A stretch of 64,000 nucleotides of DNA from Fictibacillus aquaticus (GCF_002245695.1 NZ_NOII01000011.1:310001-374000); one strand, 5' to 3'. Counted from the first letter of the stretch, positions 43,479-55,424 are shown. Notes: generated from the letters alone by a model not told the origin. A program made the numbers and translations.

Positions 43479-43550
43479 AAAAGCCTCCTCAAATTTGAGG
43501 GCACTGAAAAAAGGCCATAATTAACAAATGGATAGAAACAAAAACACAAG

Positions 43551-43594
43551 AAAGGGTCAAACCAACTCGGAATGTCGAGGCGGTTTGACCCTTT
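43551..43594. terminator. Hairpin after the RsbR-like gene
   Basis: 13-bp stem AAAGGGTCAAACC / GGTTTGACCCTTT around an 18-nt loop that can itself pair (CTCG/CGAG), followed by TTTATT. Lies 73 bp after the stop codon. A shorter palindrome CTCAAATTTGAG is at 43488-43499. Confidence 0.6.
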
Positions 43595-43657
43595 ATTCTG
43601 TATAAAAAACTTCCAATATCCGTGTTTCGCTTGATCGTCTTGAATCCATCATTTAAT

Positions 43658-43847
43658 AAGTTGATCGGAGTGTAAGGTGCCGACTCCTCGAAAATGAAAA
43701 TCACATTTTCTTCGTGCGATGTCTTGCTGCGCAGCCTTCCTTATCCTGCGGGACAAGCGGTCAGGTGAGACACCTCAATGGCGCGTAGCGGCGAGTGGCT
43801 CACCGCCTGCCCCGCGGAAAGCGTGCGCCTGAAACGGAGATCAACTT
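43658..43847. repeat. 190-bp MITE-like repeat with 9-bp terminal inverted repeats
   Basis: Ends AAGTTGATC (43658-43666) and GATCAACTT (43839-43847) are perfect inverted repeats. The interior is GC-rich and self-complementary in parts (CCTGCGGGACAAGCGGTCAG, GCGAGTGGCTCACCGC, CCCCGCGGAAAGCG). From memory, similar non-coding sequences recur throughout Bacillaceae genomes. It encodes no transposase; a short minus-strand frame crossing its left end (43489-43704) is not supported as a gene. It fills most of the 427-bp gap before camS. Confidence 0.75.
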
Positions 43848-43905
43848 CTTCTCTGATTTCTAAAAGCAACCTTGTTTACGAAATGAATTTATGGGTCTTT
43901 GTTTA

Positions 43906-45108
43906 TTACCTATAAATATGCACAAAAGGCTCTTCCTGGCCTTCATTTTTAACAATTAGAGCTTCCGGCTGGTCGACGGCTGATTGGATGTAAATCTCAA
44001 TCGGTACATCTGGCAGCTTTTCCATCGCACGAGTTGTCACGAACTGTGTGAACGAGATGATTTCAGCTTTCCCGCGGAATTGAACGGGTATTTCAACAGT
44101 CATTCGCTTCAAGTCACCGTCCACATACAGTCCATTTCCGATCACGCCGATGTAGTTCGGGAAGTACTGCTGAATCTCGGTTTTGAAATTAGAGAAGCTT
44201 TCATAGTCGTTACGCTTATTTTTAGAGGCTGCGCCAGACGGGAATAAATAATACTTCTCATCAATCTGATCCCAGTCGCTGATCGTTCCGCTTCCTTTAG
44301 AGACGGTGCCAACAGCAAAGAAATTACCAGGATTAACAGAATCACGCTCTTCCTCTTGATAAAGGGCGATCATAATCGGAACATCCTCAAGTCCCTTTTC
44401 CGTGCGCAGACGTTCGGCGACTTTCTCAGCGATCTTAGCCGCTTCTTCCTTCACCTTGCTCTTATCCAGCTTCTTTTCACCCGGATAGATAAGCCCCTTG
44501 TCGTCTTTTGCTTCGAAATAATAGGTAGAGTTAAAGGAAAGACCCAGAACGACTCCTCCGAGTTTAACCTTTCCCTCCCCAGATTGGACAAGGTAGTTAT
44601 GTTCGAGAACATACGATAAGTATTTTGGATTCTTTTCATGCGCCTTCAAGACTTCTTTAACGGGTGATCCTTCTTCCTTAATGCCAAGCGGCTGATTCAG
44701 GCCTCGCTGGCTCATCTCTCCGCTCTCCAGCTTTTCCTTCTTTCCGTCATCACGCTTCAGCCAGTTGTTAACGGTTGATTCCTTCAGAAACTGACCTTCT
44801 TGGAAAAAGTACTTGTCCGTGCTGAATTTTTCCTGCGCCACACGCATGAGGCCCATTTCAAACTCGTTAATATCGAGACGGTTATCGACGCCATAGCGGA
44901 TCAGCCCGCGCGCGCCGCCCGGTTCAAAAGGAAAAATGCTGCGATAGTAATTCTCGCCGGTCTTGATCTCACCGGTTATGATCGCCTTTTCCTCTTTCTT
45001 CCCTTTTTTCTTTACAACTTCTTCTTCCTTCTCGAGCTTGTTATCGTTCAGACAGCCTGTCAGCACGATCAGCAGCGTCAGGAAAAGAAGGCTGATTTTC
45101 TTCATCAT
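43906..45108 (-). CDS. camS: CamS-family lipoprotein (YerH)
   Basis: 400 residues from ATG 45108 (GGGGAG 10 nt upstream). A lipoprotein signal peptide has the lipobox LTGC (MMKKISLLFLTLLIVLTGCL), then a Lys/Glu-rich linker and the CamS domain (GEIKTGENYYRSIFPFEPGG is characteristic). In enterococci the signal peptide of a CamS protein is processed to the pheromone cAM373; in Bacillus the role is unknown. Downstream of ligA by 76 bp, as in B. subtilis (yerH). Confidence 0.92.
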   Translation of the reverse strand: MMKKISLLFLTLLIVLTGCLNDNKLEKEEEVVKKKGKKEEKAIITGEIKTGENYYRSIFPFEPGGARGLIRYGVDNRLDINEFEMGLMRVAQEKFSTDKYFFQEGQFLKESTVNNWLKRDDGKKEKLESGEMSQRGLNQPLGIKEEGSPVKEVLKAHEKNPKYLSYVLEHNYLVQSGEGKVKLGGVVLGLSFNSTYYFEAKDDKGLIYPGEKKLDKSKVKEEAAKIAEKVAERLRTEKGLEDVPIMIALYQEEERDSVNPGNFFAVGTVSKGSGTISDWDQIDEKYYLFPSGAASKNKRNDYESFSNFKTEIQQYFPNYIGVIGNGLYVDGDLKRMTVEIPVQFRGKAEIISFTQFVTTRAMEKLPDVPIEIYIQSAVDQPEALIVKNEGQEEPFVHIYR

Positions 45109-45184
45109 GTATAAAACACTCCCCTGCAAACGCAGTCACATGCGCTTGCGAAATGCCACGCCCGCAGGTGCAGCTGTAGTCATT

Positions 45185-47188
<2,004 letters not shown>

Positions 47189-47201
47189 CTATCTTCACTC
47201 C

Positions 47202-49442
47202 TTATACTTTTTCGACCGGGGCAAACTTCGCCAGCAGGCGCTTCAGGCCGACCGGCTGCGGGAATGCGATATCAAGCTCGAGCGAATCGCCCGTGCCGCG
47301 CATGCTCACAACAGTACCTATCTCCCACTTGCGGTGCTTCACCTTATCGCCCACTTTCCAGTCAGCCTTCTCGCCGCCTGATGACTGGATTTTAGGTGCA
47401 GTCTGCTTATTTTTCATGAACGACGGAGTGGACTGCGTCTGTGCAGTGCGCGAGCCGCGTGCCCATGACGGCAGTTCTTTTTCCATCTTCTCTAAAAGTT
47501 CTTCTGGAATTTCGGCAATGAAACGGGAAACCGGATTAGCGTTCGTACGGCCGTACAATGTACGTGTGCGCGCGTTCGTCAAGTAAAGCTCCTGCTCGGC
47601 ACGTGTGATGCCGACGTATGCTAAGCGGCGTTCCTCTTCCATTTCATTTTCTTCAAAAAGCGCCCGGCTATGCGGAAACACGCCTTCTTCCAGCCCCATC
47701 AAGAACACTACAGGGAACTCGAGACCCTTTGCCGAGTGCAGTGTCATAAGCACGACGCTGTCTTTCGGCTTCTCGTTCACCGTGCCGTCTTCGTCCAGCT
47801 TGTCGATGTCAGCGACAAGCGCTAGGTCGGTCAGGAACGCGATAAGCGATTTGTCGTCCTGGCGTTTTTCAAAATCGTTCGTAACCGATAAAAATTCCTC
47901 TAAGTTCTCAAGGCGCGCCTGCGCTTCAAGTGTTTTTTCGTTCTTCAGCATATCGCGGTAACCCGTCTTATCCAGCACTTCTTCAACAAGCTCGGTTACC
48001 GATATAAACTCCTGCATTCTGTGCCAGTTCTCAAGCTGGCTCGCGAACTCGCGCAATACAGCGGTAAATCGCGCTGTCAGACCGATCTGCTCGACTTCCT
48101 GCAAAGCCTGATACATAGAAAGGTCATTGTCCGCACCGTACTGGGCGATTTTATCAACCGTTGATGCACCGATGCCGCGCTTCGGAACGTTGATGATGCG
48201 CTGCAAACTGATGTCGTCATCCGGATTCGAGATAAGGCGAAGATATGCCAGAATGTCTTTGATTTCTTTTCTGTCATAGAACTTGATGCCGCCGACGATG
48301 TTGTACTGAATGTTCGATTTGATCAGTACTTCCTCAATCACACGCGACTGGGCGTTCGTACGGTAAAGGATGGCGATCTCGTTATTTTTGCGCTTGCCGC
48401 TCGTCGTCATCTCGCGGATCTTGCCTGCAACGAAGTGTCCTTCATCATGCTCAGAATCAGCCTGATAATGGATGATGTTCGTTCCATCGTTATTGTCCGT
48501 CCAAAGGTTCTTCGGCTTACGGTTCGCGTTGTTTTGAATCACCTTGTTCGCCGCATCCAGAATCTTTTTCGTTGATCGGTAGTTCTGCTCGAGCAGGATC
48601 ACCTTCGCATCGCCGTAATCCTCTTCAAATGACAAGATGTTCGCGATGTCCGCCCCGCGCCAGCCATAAATAGACTGATCAGAGTCACCAACAACACAAA
48701 GGTTGCGGAAACGGTCTGCCAGCATATTTACGAGCATGTACTGCGCACGGTTCGTATCCTGATACTCGTCCACGTGGATGTACTGAAACTTGCGCTGATA
48801 AAATTCCAGCACTTCTGGCACACGCTGAAACAAGTGAATCGTCGTCATGATCAGATCGTCAAAATCAAGCGCATGGTTCTTCTTCAGGCGCTTTTCATAT
48901 TCCATATACACACTATGGACGATATCATCGAACGGTCCGTTTTTGATCTTCTCAAAGTCTTTGGACGTTTTCAGTTCATTTTTCAGTGAGGAGATCGCGC
49001 CTAGAATGCTGCGCGGCTCAAATTTCTTCGGGTCGAGGTTCTTGTCTTTTAAAATATTTTTAATGACCGAAAGCTGGTCAGTAGAATCGAGAATCGTAAA
49101 GTTGCGGTTGATGCCGATGCGGTCGATGTCGCGGCGCAAAATGCGTACGCACATCGAGTGGAACGTGGAGATCCAGATGTCTTCAGCCACAGGGCCTGTA
49201 ATCTTTGCCACACGCTCTTTCATCTCGCGCGCCGCTTTATTCGTAAACGTGATCGCCAGGATGCTCCATGGCGCCACTTGCTTTTCCATCATCAAATACG
49301 CGATGCGGTGTGTCAGCACGCGCGTCTTTCCGCTTCCTGCTCCGGCCATGATCAAAAGCGGGCCGTCCGTCTGCTTTACTGCCGCCCTTTGCTCAGGATT
49401 CAAGCCTGACAGCAGCTTTTCTATCAGCTGACTCATACTCAT
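47202..49442 (-). CDS. pcrA: ATP-dependent DNA helicase PcrA
   Basis: 746 residues, UvrD/Rep superfamily 1A. Walker [12 protein letters not shown], motif [11 protein letters not shown], motif [17 protein letters not shown], and a C-terminal Tudor-like domain ([19 protein letters not shown]) that binds RNA polymerase. Moves 3'-5' in repair, plasmid replication and transcription-coupled clearance; essential. 13 bp upstream of ligA and 31 bp downstream of pcrB, one operon. Confidence 0.97.
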   Translation of the reverse strand: MSMSQLIEKLLSGLNPEQRAAVKQTDGPLLIMAGAGSGKTRVLTHRIAYLMMEKQVAPWSILAITFTNKAAREMKERVAKITGPVAEDIWISTFHSMCVRILRRDIDRIGINRNFTILDSTDQLSVIKNILKDKNLDPKKFEPRSILGAISSLKNELKTSKDFEKIKNGPFDDIVHSVYMEYEKRLKKNHALDFDDLIMTTIHLFQRVPEVLEFYQRKFQYIHVDEYQDTNRAQYMLVNMLADRFRNLCVVGDSDQSIYGWRGADIANILSFEEDYGDAKVILLEQNYRSTKKILDAANKVIQNNANRKPKNLWTDNNDGTNIIHYQADSEHDEGHFVAGKIREMTTSGKRKNNEIAILYRTNAQSRVIEEVLIKSNIQYNIVGGIKFYDRKEIKDILAYLRLISNPDDDISLQRIINVPKRGIGASTVDKIAQYGADNDLSMYQALQEVEQIGLTARFTAVLREFASQLENWHRMQEFISVTELVEEVLDKTGYRDMLKNEKTLEAQARLENLEEFLSVTNDFEKRQDDKSLIAFLTDLALVADIDKLDEDGTVNEKPKDSVVLMTLHSAKGLEFPVVFLMGLEEGVFPHSRALFEENEMEEERRLAYVGITRAEQELYLTNARTRTLYGRTNANPVSRFIAEIPEELLEKMEKELPSWARGSRTAQTQSTPSFMKNKQTAPKIQSSGGEKADWKVGDKVKHRKWEIGTVVSMRGTGDSLELDIAFPQPVGLKRLLAKFAPVEKV

Positions 49443-49473
49443 AAAAAAACACCATCCTAACTAACTCGTATTA

Positions 49474-50163
49474 TTATGCCTCTTTAACCGCCTTAACGGT
49501 CGCGAGCGCTTCTTTCACATTTTCATATATCACGTTGCCGACAACGACTGTGTCCGCGTATTGCGCCATCTCACGCGCCTGTTCTGCCGTCTGGATGCCG
49601 CCGCCGTAATAAAGCTTCGTTTCCGTGAGTACGTTTGATACCTCTTTAACAAGCTCAGGGTCCCCATAAACGCCACTGTACTCTACGTAAAAAATAGGCA
49701 GCTTGAACATTTTTTCCGCCATGCGGGCATAAGCTACAACATCATCTGCCGTCAGCCCGACATTAGCGCTCGACAGTTTCGCAGCCTTGCAATCTGGGTT
49801 CAGGATAACATAGCCTTCCGTCACGATTTCATCCCAGTTCATGATCGGTCCGTACTCTTTGACCGCGTCATGCTGCAGTCCAACGATGAACCGCGGATCG
49901 CTGCTGTTGAGAACGGTCGGAATATAATAAAAGTCGAACCCCGGAGTGATAGATTCCGTATTGGAAACCTCCAGCACGCAAGGCACCATGTAACGGCGGA
50001 TGCGCGACATGAGGTGCAGCGTGTTATCGAGGGTGACCCCGTCACTTCCTCCGACAATCACCGCATCGGTCCCTGATTCGCACACCGCTTCTAAGTCGGC
50101 GTCGCTGATTTCTTTTTCCGGGTCGAGCTTAAAAACATGCTTCCACTCTTTGTAATCGTACAT
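49474..50163 (-). CDS. pcrB: Heptaprenylglyceryl phosphate synthase PcrB
   Basis: 229 residues from the ATG at 50163, 10 nt after AGGAGG, matching B. subtilis PcrB (228). TIM-barrel prenyltransferase with [17 protein letters not shown] (phosphate site), the [13 protein letters not shown] segment and [16 protein letters not shown]. It joins sn-glycerol-1-phosphate with heptaprenyl diphosphate, an archaeal-type ether lipid step. First gene of pcrB-pcrA-ligA-camS. Confidence 0.95.
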   Translation of the reverse strand: MYDYKEWKHVFKLDPEKEISDADLEAVCESGTDAVIVGGSDGVTLDNTLHLMSRIRRYMVPCVLEVSNTESITPGFDFYYIPTVLNSSDPRFIVGLQHDAVKEYGPIMNWDEIVTEGYVILNPDCKAAKLSSANVGLTADDVVAYARMAEKMFKLPIFYVEYSGVYGDPELVKEVSNVLTETKLYYGGGIQTAEQAREMAQYADTVVVGNVIYENVKEALATVKAVKEA

Positions 50164-50312
50164 CACTGGTAATCCTCCTGCTTTTACGGTCTTGTTACCG
50201 CAAATAAGCCTGTTTCTATTCTTAGCCATTATAACAGAATTAAAATATGCTCTCTATCTTTGAACACGGGGAAATGCTGGACAGAACACGTTCCAAAAAG
50301 GGGAAATCGCCT

Positions 50313-50864
50313 ATGTTTTTTCTGCAGATCGATCATGAAGTGGCATTAAAAGAAGGAAATGTAAAAGAGGCAGAAATATTTTACGAGCTTACGGAAAAAT
50401 CCCGCCATCATCTCTCCCCCTGGCTCGCATGGGTCAGCCAGACAAATTCCGTTAAAGATGCGCGGAACTTCATGAAAATGGTGGGCAAGCGCCAAAAAGA
50501 GCAAACTGACTTGCTCGGCTTTATCTGGTACCGCAACGCCATGGCCGGCTCGATCGCACTTTATGATTTAAAATGGCATAACCGCTCCGCTTCAATTGGC
50601 TATTGGGTTGGCACCGGGTTCGAGGGCAACGGCATCGCTCAGCGCGCCTCGTACGGCATGCTCATGTACGCGTTCTATCAGCTTGGCCTGAACCGGATCG
50701 AGCTGCGTGCCGCAGAAAATAATACGCGCAGCATCCGCCTCGCCGAACGGCTCGGCTTCAAGCTAGAAGGCCGCTGCAGGCAATCCGAATGGATAAACGG
50801 CAGCTGCCGCGACCTGCTGCAGTTCAGCCTGCTGCGCGAGGAGACAGATCGGTGGATGGTGTGA
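50313..50864 (+). CDS. GNAT acetyltransferase, RimL/YdaF type
   Basis: 183 residues from ATG 50313 (AAAAGGGGAAA upstream), the length of B. subtilis YdaF. Motifs: SIGYWVGTGFEGNGIAQRAS (acetyl-CoA site) and LNRIELRAAENNTRSIRLAE then RLGFKLEG. The group acetylates N-termini of ribosomal proteins (RimL-like) or small molecules; exact target not known. Divergent from pcrB and followed by two tandem copies of a composite repeat. Confidence 0.87.
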   Translation: MFFLQIDHEVALKEGNVKEAEIFYELTEKSRHHLSPWLAWVSQTNSVKDARNFMKMVGKRQKEQTDLLGFIWYRNAMAGSIALYDLKWHNRSASIGYWVGTGFEGNGIAQRASYGMLMYAFYQLGLNRIELRAAENNTRSIRLAERLGFKLEGRCRQSEWINGSCRDLLQFSLLREETDRWMV

Positions 50865-50888
50865 GGGGTGCTTCTTGTGGTGGCTTTG

Positions 50889-51213
50889 CGGGCTGAAGTG
50901 CTTTGCCCGCGAGCAAAATTTGGCCATTAGCAAGTCAAAACCCTCTGTTTGTTAGCCAAATCTGATCAAACTTGTTGATTGTCTTGAAAAAACACCTTGA
51001 GAGAGGGTGTTTTTTTGTTTCTTAGGGCTATTATTTAGCTGAATCAAATCAAAGTTGAGAAACTTTGAAGCAATTGAGCGATTTGTTAAAGCATTTCAGC
51101 AACTTTTTAAAGCTTTTCAGCGATTTTTTACAGCATTTCAGCAAGTCTTTAAACCAATTAGTCATTTTTAACTAATAATGACCTTGGCTGGCGCCAAGCT
51201 GCAGCCATCCTTA
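50889..51213 (+). repeat. Composite 21-nt-period element, copy 1
   Basis: Modules in order: CGGGCTGAAGTGCTTTGCCC start; units at 50911, 50932 and 50953 (21 nt apart); a terminator hairpin; a second array with units GCAATTGAG, GCATTTCAG, GCTTTTCAG, GCATTTCAG at 51070, 51091, 51112 and 51133 (again 21 nt apart); TTTTTAACTAA; and the end block ACCTTGGCTGGCGCCAAGCT, where CTTGGC/GCCAAG can fold. Copy 2 follows directly in the same orientation. Confidence 0.88.
50987..51017 (+). terminator. Terminator hairpin inside composite copy 1
   Basis: Stem AAAAAACACC / GGTGTTTTTT with a 9-nt loop, T-run on the plus strand; it can serve the acetyltransferase gene and works in both directions. Confidence 0.75.
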
Positions 51214-51242
51214 CAACGTTTTTAGCAGCTGCAAAAGGGGCG

Positions 51243-51578
51243 CGGGCTGAAATACTTTGCCCGTGAGCCAAGATTGGTGCTTACCGACCCAAAACTGGCA
51301 GTTCGCAAGCCAAAATCCTCAGTTTGGGATCCTAATCTAATCAAACTTGTTAATCGCCTTGAAAAAACACCCTGAAAGAGTGTGTTTTTTCAGTCTTTTA
51401 AGCCCGCTCACATCAAAGTTAAGATACTTTGCAGCATTTGAGTGATTTATTAAAGCATTTCAGCAAATTTTTAAACCATTTCAGTGATTTATTAAAGCTT
51501 TTCAGCAAGTCTTTAAACCAATTAGCCCTTTTTAACTAATATGACCTTGGCTGGCGCCAAGCTGCAGCCATCCTTACA
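51243..51578 (+). repeat. Composite 21-nt-period element, copy 2
   Basis: Same module order as copy 1. First array GAGCC, GACCC, AAGCC at 51265, 51286 and 51307; second array at 51434, 51455, 51476 and 51497; all spacings are 21 nt. The end block ACCTTGGCTGGCGCCAAGCT and the following GCAGCCATCCTTACA are identical to copy 1, while the middle differs at many positions, so the copies are old or evolve under different constraint. Confidence 0.88.
51362..51390 (+). terminator. Terminator hairpin inside composite copy 2
   Basis: Stem AAAAAACAC / GTGTTTTTT; same position in the module as in copy 1. Confidence 0.65.
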
Positions 51579-51644
51579 TCACGTCCTGGAACCACCCCGG
51601 GATTCCTCACGAACCAAACCAGATCCCGCGCAATCGACGACACA

Positions 51645-51675
51645 AAAAAAACACCCCAGCACAAGGGTGTTTTTT
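51645..51675 (-). terminator. Terminator of the MarR gene
   Basis: Stem AAAAAACACCC / GGGTGTTTTTT with a 9-nt loop, directly at the stop codon of the MarR gene. Confidence 0.85.
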
Positions 51676-52103
51676 CATTTTTCCTCTTCCAGTATGTTTC
51701 CCGCTTCGAACAGCTTGACGGTGAGGTCTTTGCTGTTTTTTTCTCCGAGAAATTCGGAGCAGGCTTTTTGAAGGCCTTCCCAAGATTCATCTAGTGCCTG
51801 CTGGAGGGCCAGTCCTTTATCTGTTGGATAGATGAGCGCTTTCGTTCGAATGGCTTTGCGCTCGATCAGCTGTTCCTTCACAAGTTTATCTACGAACCTT
51901 GTGATGGTCGAAGGGGCGATGTGAAGCTCCGCCCCAAGCTCAGTCTGGGATATTCCGGGCTTGCTGTTGACAGCCATGAGCATGAACGCAAGCGTGGGGG
52001 AAAGTCCTGTATCGTGAAAGCACTTTTCTGCCACCCGCGTTATCGCTCTGGACATCCTGTTCACATTAAAATAAAGGCAGTCCTCGAGGTATTTCTCTCT
52101 CAT
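51675..52103 (-). CDS. MarR-family transcriptional regulator
   Basis: 142 residues. Winged helix-turn-helix LGAELHIAPSTITRFVDKLV with wing ERKAIRTKALIYPTDKG. The N-terminal dimer helix contains DCLYFNVNRMSRAITRVAEK, with one Cys at position 9 and another at about 28 (KCFHDTG) that could sense oxidation. Targets unknown; no divergent partner. Confidence 0.87.
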   Translation of the reverse strand: MREKYLEDCLYFNVNRMSRAITRVAEKCFHDTGLSPTLAFMLMAVNSKPGISQTELGAELHIAPSTITRFVDKLVKEQLIERKAIRTKALIYPTDKGLALQQALDESWEGLQKACSEFLGEKNSKDLTVKLFEAGNILEEEK

Positions 52104-52163
52104 TTCTCATTCACCCCGATATGCGTGTTTTGTAGCACCTATTTTTTACATTCGACTTAAAAA

Positions 52164-52194
52164 GAAAAAAACCTGCAACGCGATTCGTTACAGG
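52164..52194 (-). terminator. Terminator of yerC
   Basis: Stem CCTGCAACG / CGTTACAGG (one mismatch) with a CGATT loop, then TTTTTTTCTTTTT on the minus strand; overlaps the stop codon of yerC. Confidence 0.8.
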
Positions 52195-52502
52195 CTTTCT
52201 TTTGCAGAATCTTTTCCGTGTACTCGCTCTAGTACCATTTGATAAGCATCGTTTCCGAAATTCAGGCAGCGTTTTACACGCGAAATAGTCGCTGTGCTAG
52301 CGCCAGTTTCGGTTTCGATCTTATGATATGTCTTCCCTTCGCCAAGCATACGAGCCACTTCCAGACGCTGTGCGAGCGACTGGATCTCGTTCATTGTGCA
52401 AAGGTCATCGAAGAAACGATAGCATTCTTCTTTATCTTTAAGCGTCAGCACAGATTCGAAAAGCTGATCCAGCGCCTTGCCTCTTAATTTATCAATTTGC
52501 AT
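52188..52502 (-). CDS. yerC: TrpR-related protein YerC/YecD
   Basis: 104 residues from ATG 52502 (AAGGAG 9 nt upstream), same length as B. subtilis YerC. The TrpR-superfamily fold ends in ETGASTATISRVKRCLNFGN, a helix-turn-helix. The family controls amino-acid genes in some Firmicutes; the regulon is unknown. Start lies inside the upstream yerB gene by overlap of the ends (stop of yerB at 52516), a 13-bp gap. Confidence 0.93.
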   Translation of the reverse strand: MQIDKLRGKALDQLFESVLTLKDKEECYRFFDDLCTMNEIQSLAQRLEVARMLGEGKTYHKIETETGASTATISRVKRCLNFGNDAYQMVLERVHGKDSAKESL

Positions 52503-52515
52503 GTATAGCACTCCT

Positions 52516-53538
52516 TTATTCAATACTCACGCTTTTGTCCATTCCCATCGGCACGATATTGATCCACGTTTTTCCTGGAACGAATTTTCCGCCATCAGGT
52601 ACGATTCTGCCATTCTCATTTTTCCACGAGATTTCCTGCATCATCCCATTTTGGAACAGCAGTGCTTTTCCGCCTGATGTCAGGTCGACGTCACGGCGCC
52701 CTTTATTGTCCATCGTCCTGTGTTCCGTTTCGATGATGAGCACGTTTGCGACCGAGATCGGTGTTTCGGTTTCAAGGTCAATGGACGGCTCGCCGTTAGC
52801 AGAACGGATATAACGCTTTTTCACTTCATCATATTCAAAGGCCGACGACTCGCTGCTATTGTAGCGTATCGTGATGGATTCCGCCTTTTCGCCGCTTAAG
52901 CTTTTCACTTCCTGCTTTGATAAAAACGGCAGCGGTTCTACTTCGCCTTCCATTGAATAGCCAAGCATGTCAGCGCCCTTCTCGATATTTTCATAGGTAA
53001 TATACGAGTTGTGAGGCGCCTTGCGGAAATCCGCCCGCTTGAAAAGCTTCCCGTCGTACTTCATACCGTTCAAGTTATCGACAGCCCCGCTCTCGAGGAT
53101 TTCCTTCGCTTCAGGACTCCAGCCGTGTGCTACAAAGAGTGAGTCATAGCCTTTGCTCAGCTCGATGTAATAATCACGGGCACTGCGCACAGGACCGATC
53201 TGCTCAGGCACCTGGCTTTGGAAAATCGCCAGGAAACGGGTAATCTCCCCTTCTGCCAGTACCTCGTAGACTATGTCCGCCTTGTGCAGCCCTGACTGCG
53301 GGCGTGCTTTGCTATGGTTGTTGACCATAACAGCTACCGGCCGGCGGCTGATCTCATCGTTCGTCTTTTTACCCGTCAGCGGAAACGCATATTTGTATGT
53401 TTTTTCTTTATTCACTTTTTCAGACGCCTTAGCTTGATCCACCTTGCCGTCTTTAGCCATTTCTTCTTTCGCATCCTTGCAGCCTGCCAATGAGGCGCTG
53501 ATGACCAGGCATACTAAAAGCAGCAGCCACTTTCTCAT
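52516..53538 (-). CDS. yerB: DUF3048 lipoprotein YerB
   Basis: 340 residues. Signal peptide with lipobox LAGC (MRKWLLLLVCLVISASLAGC), a Lys/Glu-rich linker, then two DUF3048 domains: RRPVAVMVNNHSKARPQSGL, then HKADIVYEVLAEGEITRF with SQVPEQIGPVRSARDY. Function unknown; membrane-anchored, outside the cell. Between yerA and yerC as in B. subtilis; likely co-transcribed with yerC. Confidence 0.92.
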   Translation of the reverse strand: MRKWLLLLVCLVISASLAGCKDAKEEMAKDGKVDQAKASEKVNKEKTYKYAFPLTGKKTNDEISRRPVAVMVNNHSKARPQSGLHKADIVYEVLAEGEITRFLAIFQSQVPEQIGPVRSARDYYIELSKGYDSLFVAHGWSPEAKEILESGAVDNLNGMKYDGKLFKRADFRKAPHNSYITYENIEKGADMLGYSMEGEVEPLPFLSKQEVKSLSGEKAESITIRYNSSESSAFEYDEVKKRYIRSANGEPSIDLETETPISVANVLIIETEHRTMDNKGRRDVDLTSGGKALLFQNGMMQEISWKNENGRIVPDGGKFVPGKTWINIVPMGMDKSVSIE

Positions 53539-53586
53539 GAAGTCACAACCTTTTTAATTCATTGTATTGCCTGATCCTTTTATATA

Positions 53587-55335
53587 TTAACGCATAATAG
53601 AGGGAAATAGTAACCCTTTATTCTTTACATCGTAAATTCCGCGCTGTGTGATCCGGATATAAGGCAAATGTGTAGAAGAGAAAAAGAGGAGGCTGTAGAT
53701 CGGATCCTCGTACACATACCCGCGCGCACGAAGCTCTTCGGTCAATGTCTTTTCTTCCACAATTAATTCTTCGACGGCAGAATTCGACATCCCTCCTGCA
53801 AGAGGAAGTTTAATTTCGGCAACTACCGCACCATCTTCAGTCAGCACGATGCCTCCGCCAATTTCCTTCGCCCGGTCAAACGCCCGCTTCATCTCGACCT
53901 TGTTTTTTCCGATTAACAGGATATCGCCCGTGTTTGAATACGTACTCGCGAAACCGGCAAGGTTCTTCGCAAAGCCTTTTACCACGGTGTTAATATGCCA
54001 TTTCCCATTCCGGTCCACGAGCATCAGGAAGCATTCGTCGCTGTCTTCATGAATGATATCGACCGTTGTATCGATCGATACGTTGTATGGCCTCGTGATG
54101 ACAGAGTTGTACATTTCAATCCCGACAAGCCCTGAAAAGCGGAAGTCCTCCATCGTCAGCTCCCAGTCAAAATCACGCTTCTGAATTCCGTGTCCTTCCC
54201 AGTCAAACTCTTGATCACGCTCTGTTTTTACGGCAGAACCGTCCTTCTTGACCCATTCTCCCTTTGCCAGAACCGCTTCCGGCAGAGGGTTATTTTTATC
54301 GGATAAAATGTTCAGATGTGCGATACGGCCAGGAGCGACCATACCGAACAAGTGATCAAGCTGATAGTAGCGCGCCACATTGTATGACGCCATCTGGTAG
54401 GCGTCAAGAGGCTCGATGCCAGCATCCAGCGCGATCCGGAGCATCTCATCCGTCACTCCATCCTTATAAAAACCAGGTGTCGAACCATCCGTCGTCATAA
54501 AGATGCGGTCAAAATTCGTGACGCCTTCTTCCTTCAGTTCGCGAAGAAGCTTCGGAAGGTCGGGACGGATGGAAGAATAGCGCAATGATAATGTAAGGCC
54601 TGCGTTCAAACGGTCGATCGCCTCAGCACCTGTCATTGCTTCATGATCACAGTCCACACCGAGCAGCACCATTTGCTGCAGCGTTTTTTCCGATGCTCCA
54701 GGCAAGTGGCCTTCGATCCGTTTTCCTGCTCTTTTCGTATCCTTCATCCACTGCAGTATCGTATCGTCTCCTTGCAGGACGCGCGGCCAGCTTGTCAGCT
54801 CCCCGCCCTGCAGTACCCATGGGCTGTCGAGAAGCTTTTTGATGCTAGTTACAGAAAAATACTTCTCTTCTTCCAGCAGTTCTGTCTGGGCATCGTAACG
54901 GCACCACCAGAAGAAAGTGGCTGGCAATTCGTTCATGTTTTCCATTAAAGTAAGCGCTTTCGTAACGCTCAATTCAAAAAGCAGCGCAAAGTTATCACAA
55001 AGAAACGTTGCCGTTCCGCGCTGAAGTGCATATTGCGAAAGCGTCTGGGGATTATATAGCTGAAATGGATGGCAGTGCGGCTCGATATATCCTGGAACCA
55101 CAAACTTGCCCTCAACATCTGTGATCTCAACGCCATCTGTGTTTTCTGGCATCCGGCTCCCTACATACACGATGCGGTCTTCATACAGCCAGATGTTGCC
55201 TGTGCTCCACTGCTTAAGCGCAGAATTCAAGTACGTCGCGTTTTGCAAAACCTTCGTCGGCGCAAGCTCATTCCGAACTACGGCCGTATGTCTTCTCATC
55301 TCAATTTTGTTCCAAAGTGTTAAATGGGTTCCCAC
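53587..55335 (-). CDS. yerA: Adenine-deaminase-like amidohydrolase YerA
   Basis: 582 residues from a GTG at 55335 (AGGTGA 6-7 nt upstream); the open frame runs to 55422 but B. subtilis YerA is about 580. Amidohydrolase metal-site motif GYIEPHCHPFQLYNP, RIEGHLPGASEKTL, GVDCDHEAMTG and TTDGSTPGF are in the order of AdeC-family adenine deaminases, followed by a C-terminal beta domain. The purine-gene neighbourhood fits, but proven activity of YerA itself is, to my knowledge, weak or absent. Confidence 0.9.
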   Translation of the reverse strand: MGTHLTLWNKIEMRRHTAVVRNELAPTKVLQNATYLNSALKQWSTGNIWLYEDRIVYVGSRMPENTDGVEITDVEGKFVVPGYIEPHCHPFQLYNPQTLSQYALQRGTATFLCDNFALLFELSVTKALTLMENMNELPATFFWWCRYDAQTELLEEEKYFSVTSIKKLLDSPWVLQGGELTSWPRVLQGDDTILQWMKDTKRAGKRIEGHLPGASEKTLQQMVLLGVDCDHEAMTGAEAIDRLNAGLTLSLRYSSIRPDLPKLLRELKEEGVTNFDRIFMTTDGSTPGFYKDGVTDEMLRIALDAGIEPLDAYQMASYNVARYYQLDHLFGMVAPGRIAHLNILSDKNNPLPEAVLAKGEWVKKDGSAVKTERDQEFDWEGHGIQKRDFDWELTMEDFRFSGLVGIEMYNSVITRPYNVSIDTTVDIIHEDSDECFLMLVDRNGKWHINTVVKGFAKNLAGFASTYSNTGDILLIGKNKVEMKRAFDRAKEIGGGIVLTEDGAVVAEIKLPLAGGMSNSAVEELIVEEKTLTEELRARGYVYEDPIYSLLFFSSTHLPYIRITQRGIYDVKNKGLLFPSIMR

Positions 55336-55424
55336 TCTGCTCACCTGTCTTTTTCTAAGAATTCTTTTAATAAGGATAGCACAGAATAAGCGAAAAAATA
55401 CAACGAATGAAAGGGGTTTCATAA

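Noticed and set aside
43489-43704. 71-aa minus-strand frame between the RsbR-like gene and camS
   Set aside because: Its C-terminal part crosses the hairpin at 43551-43594 and its N-terminal part lies in the MITE-like repeat; no ribosome binding site, and the sequence is explained by repeats.
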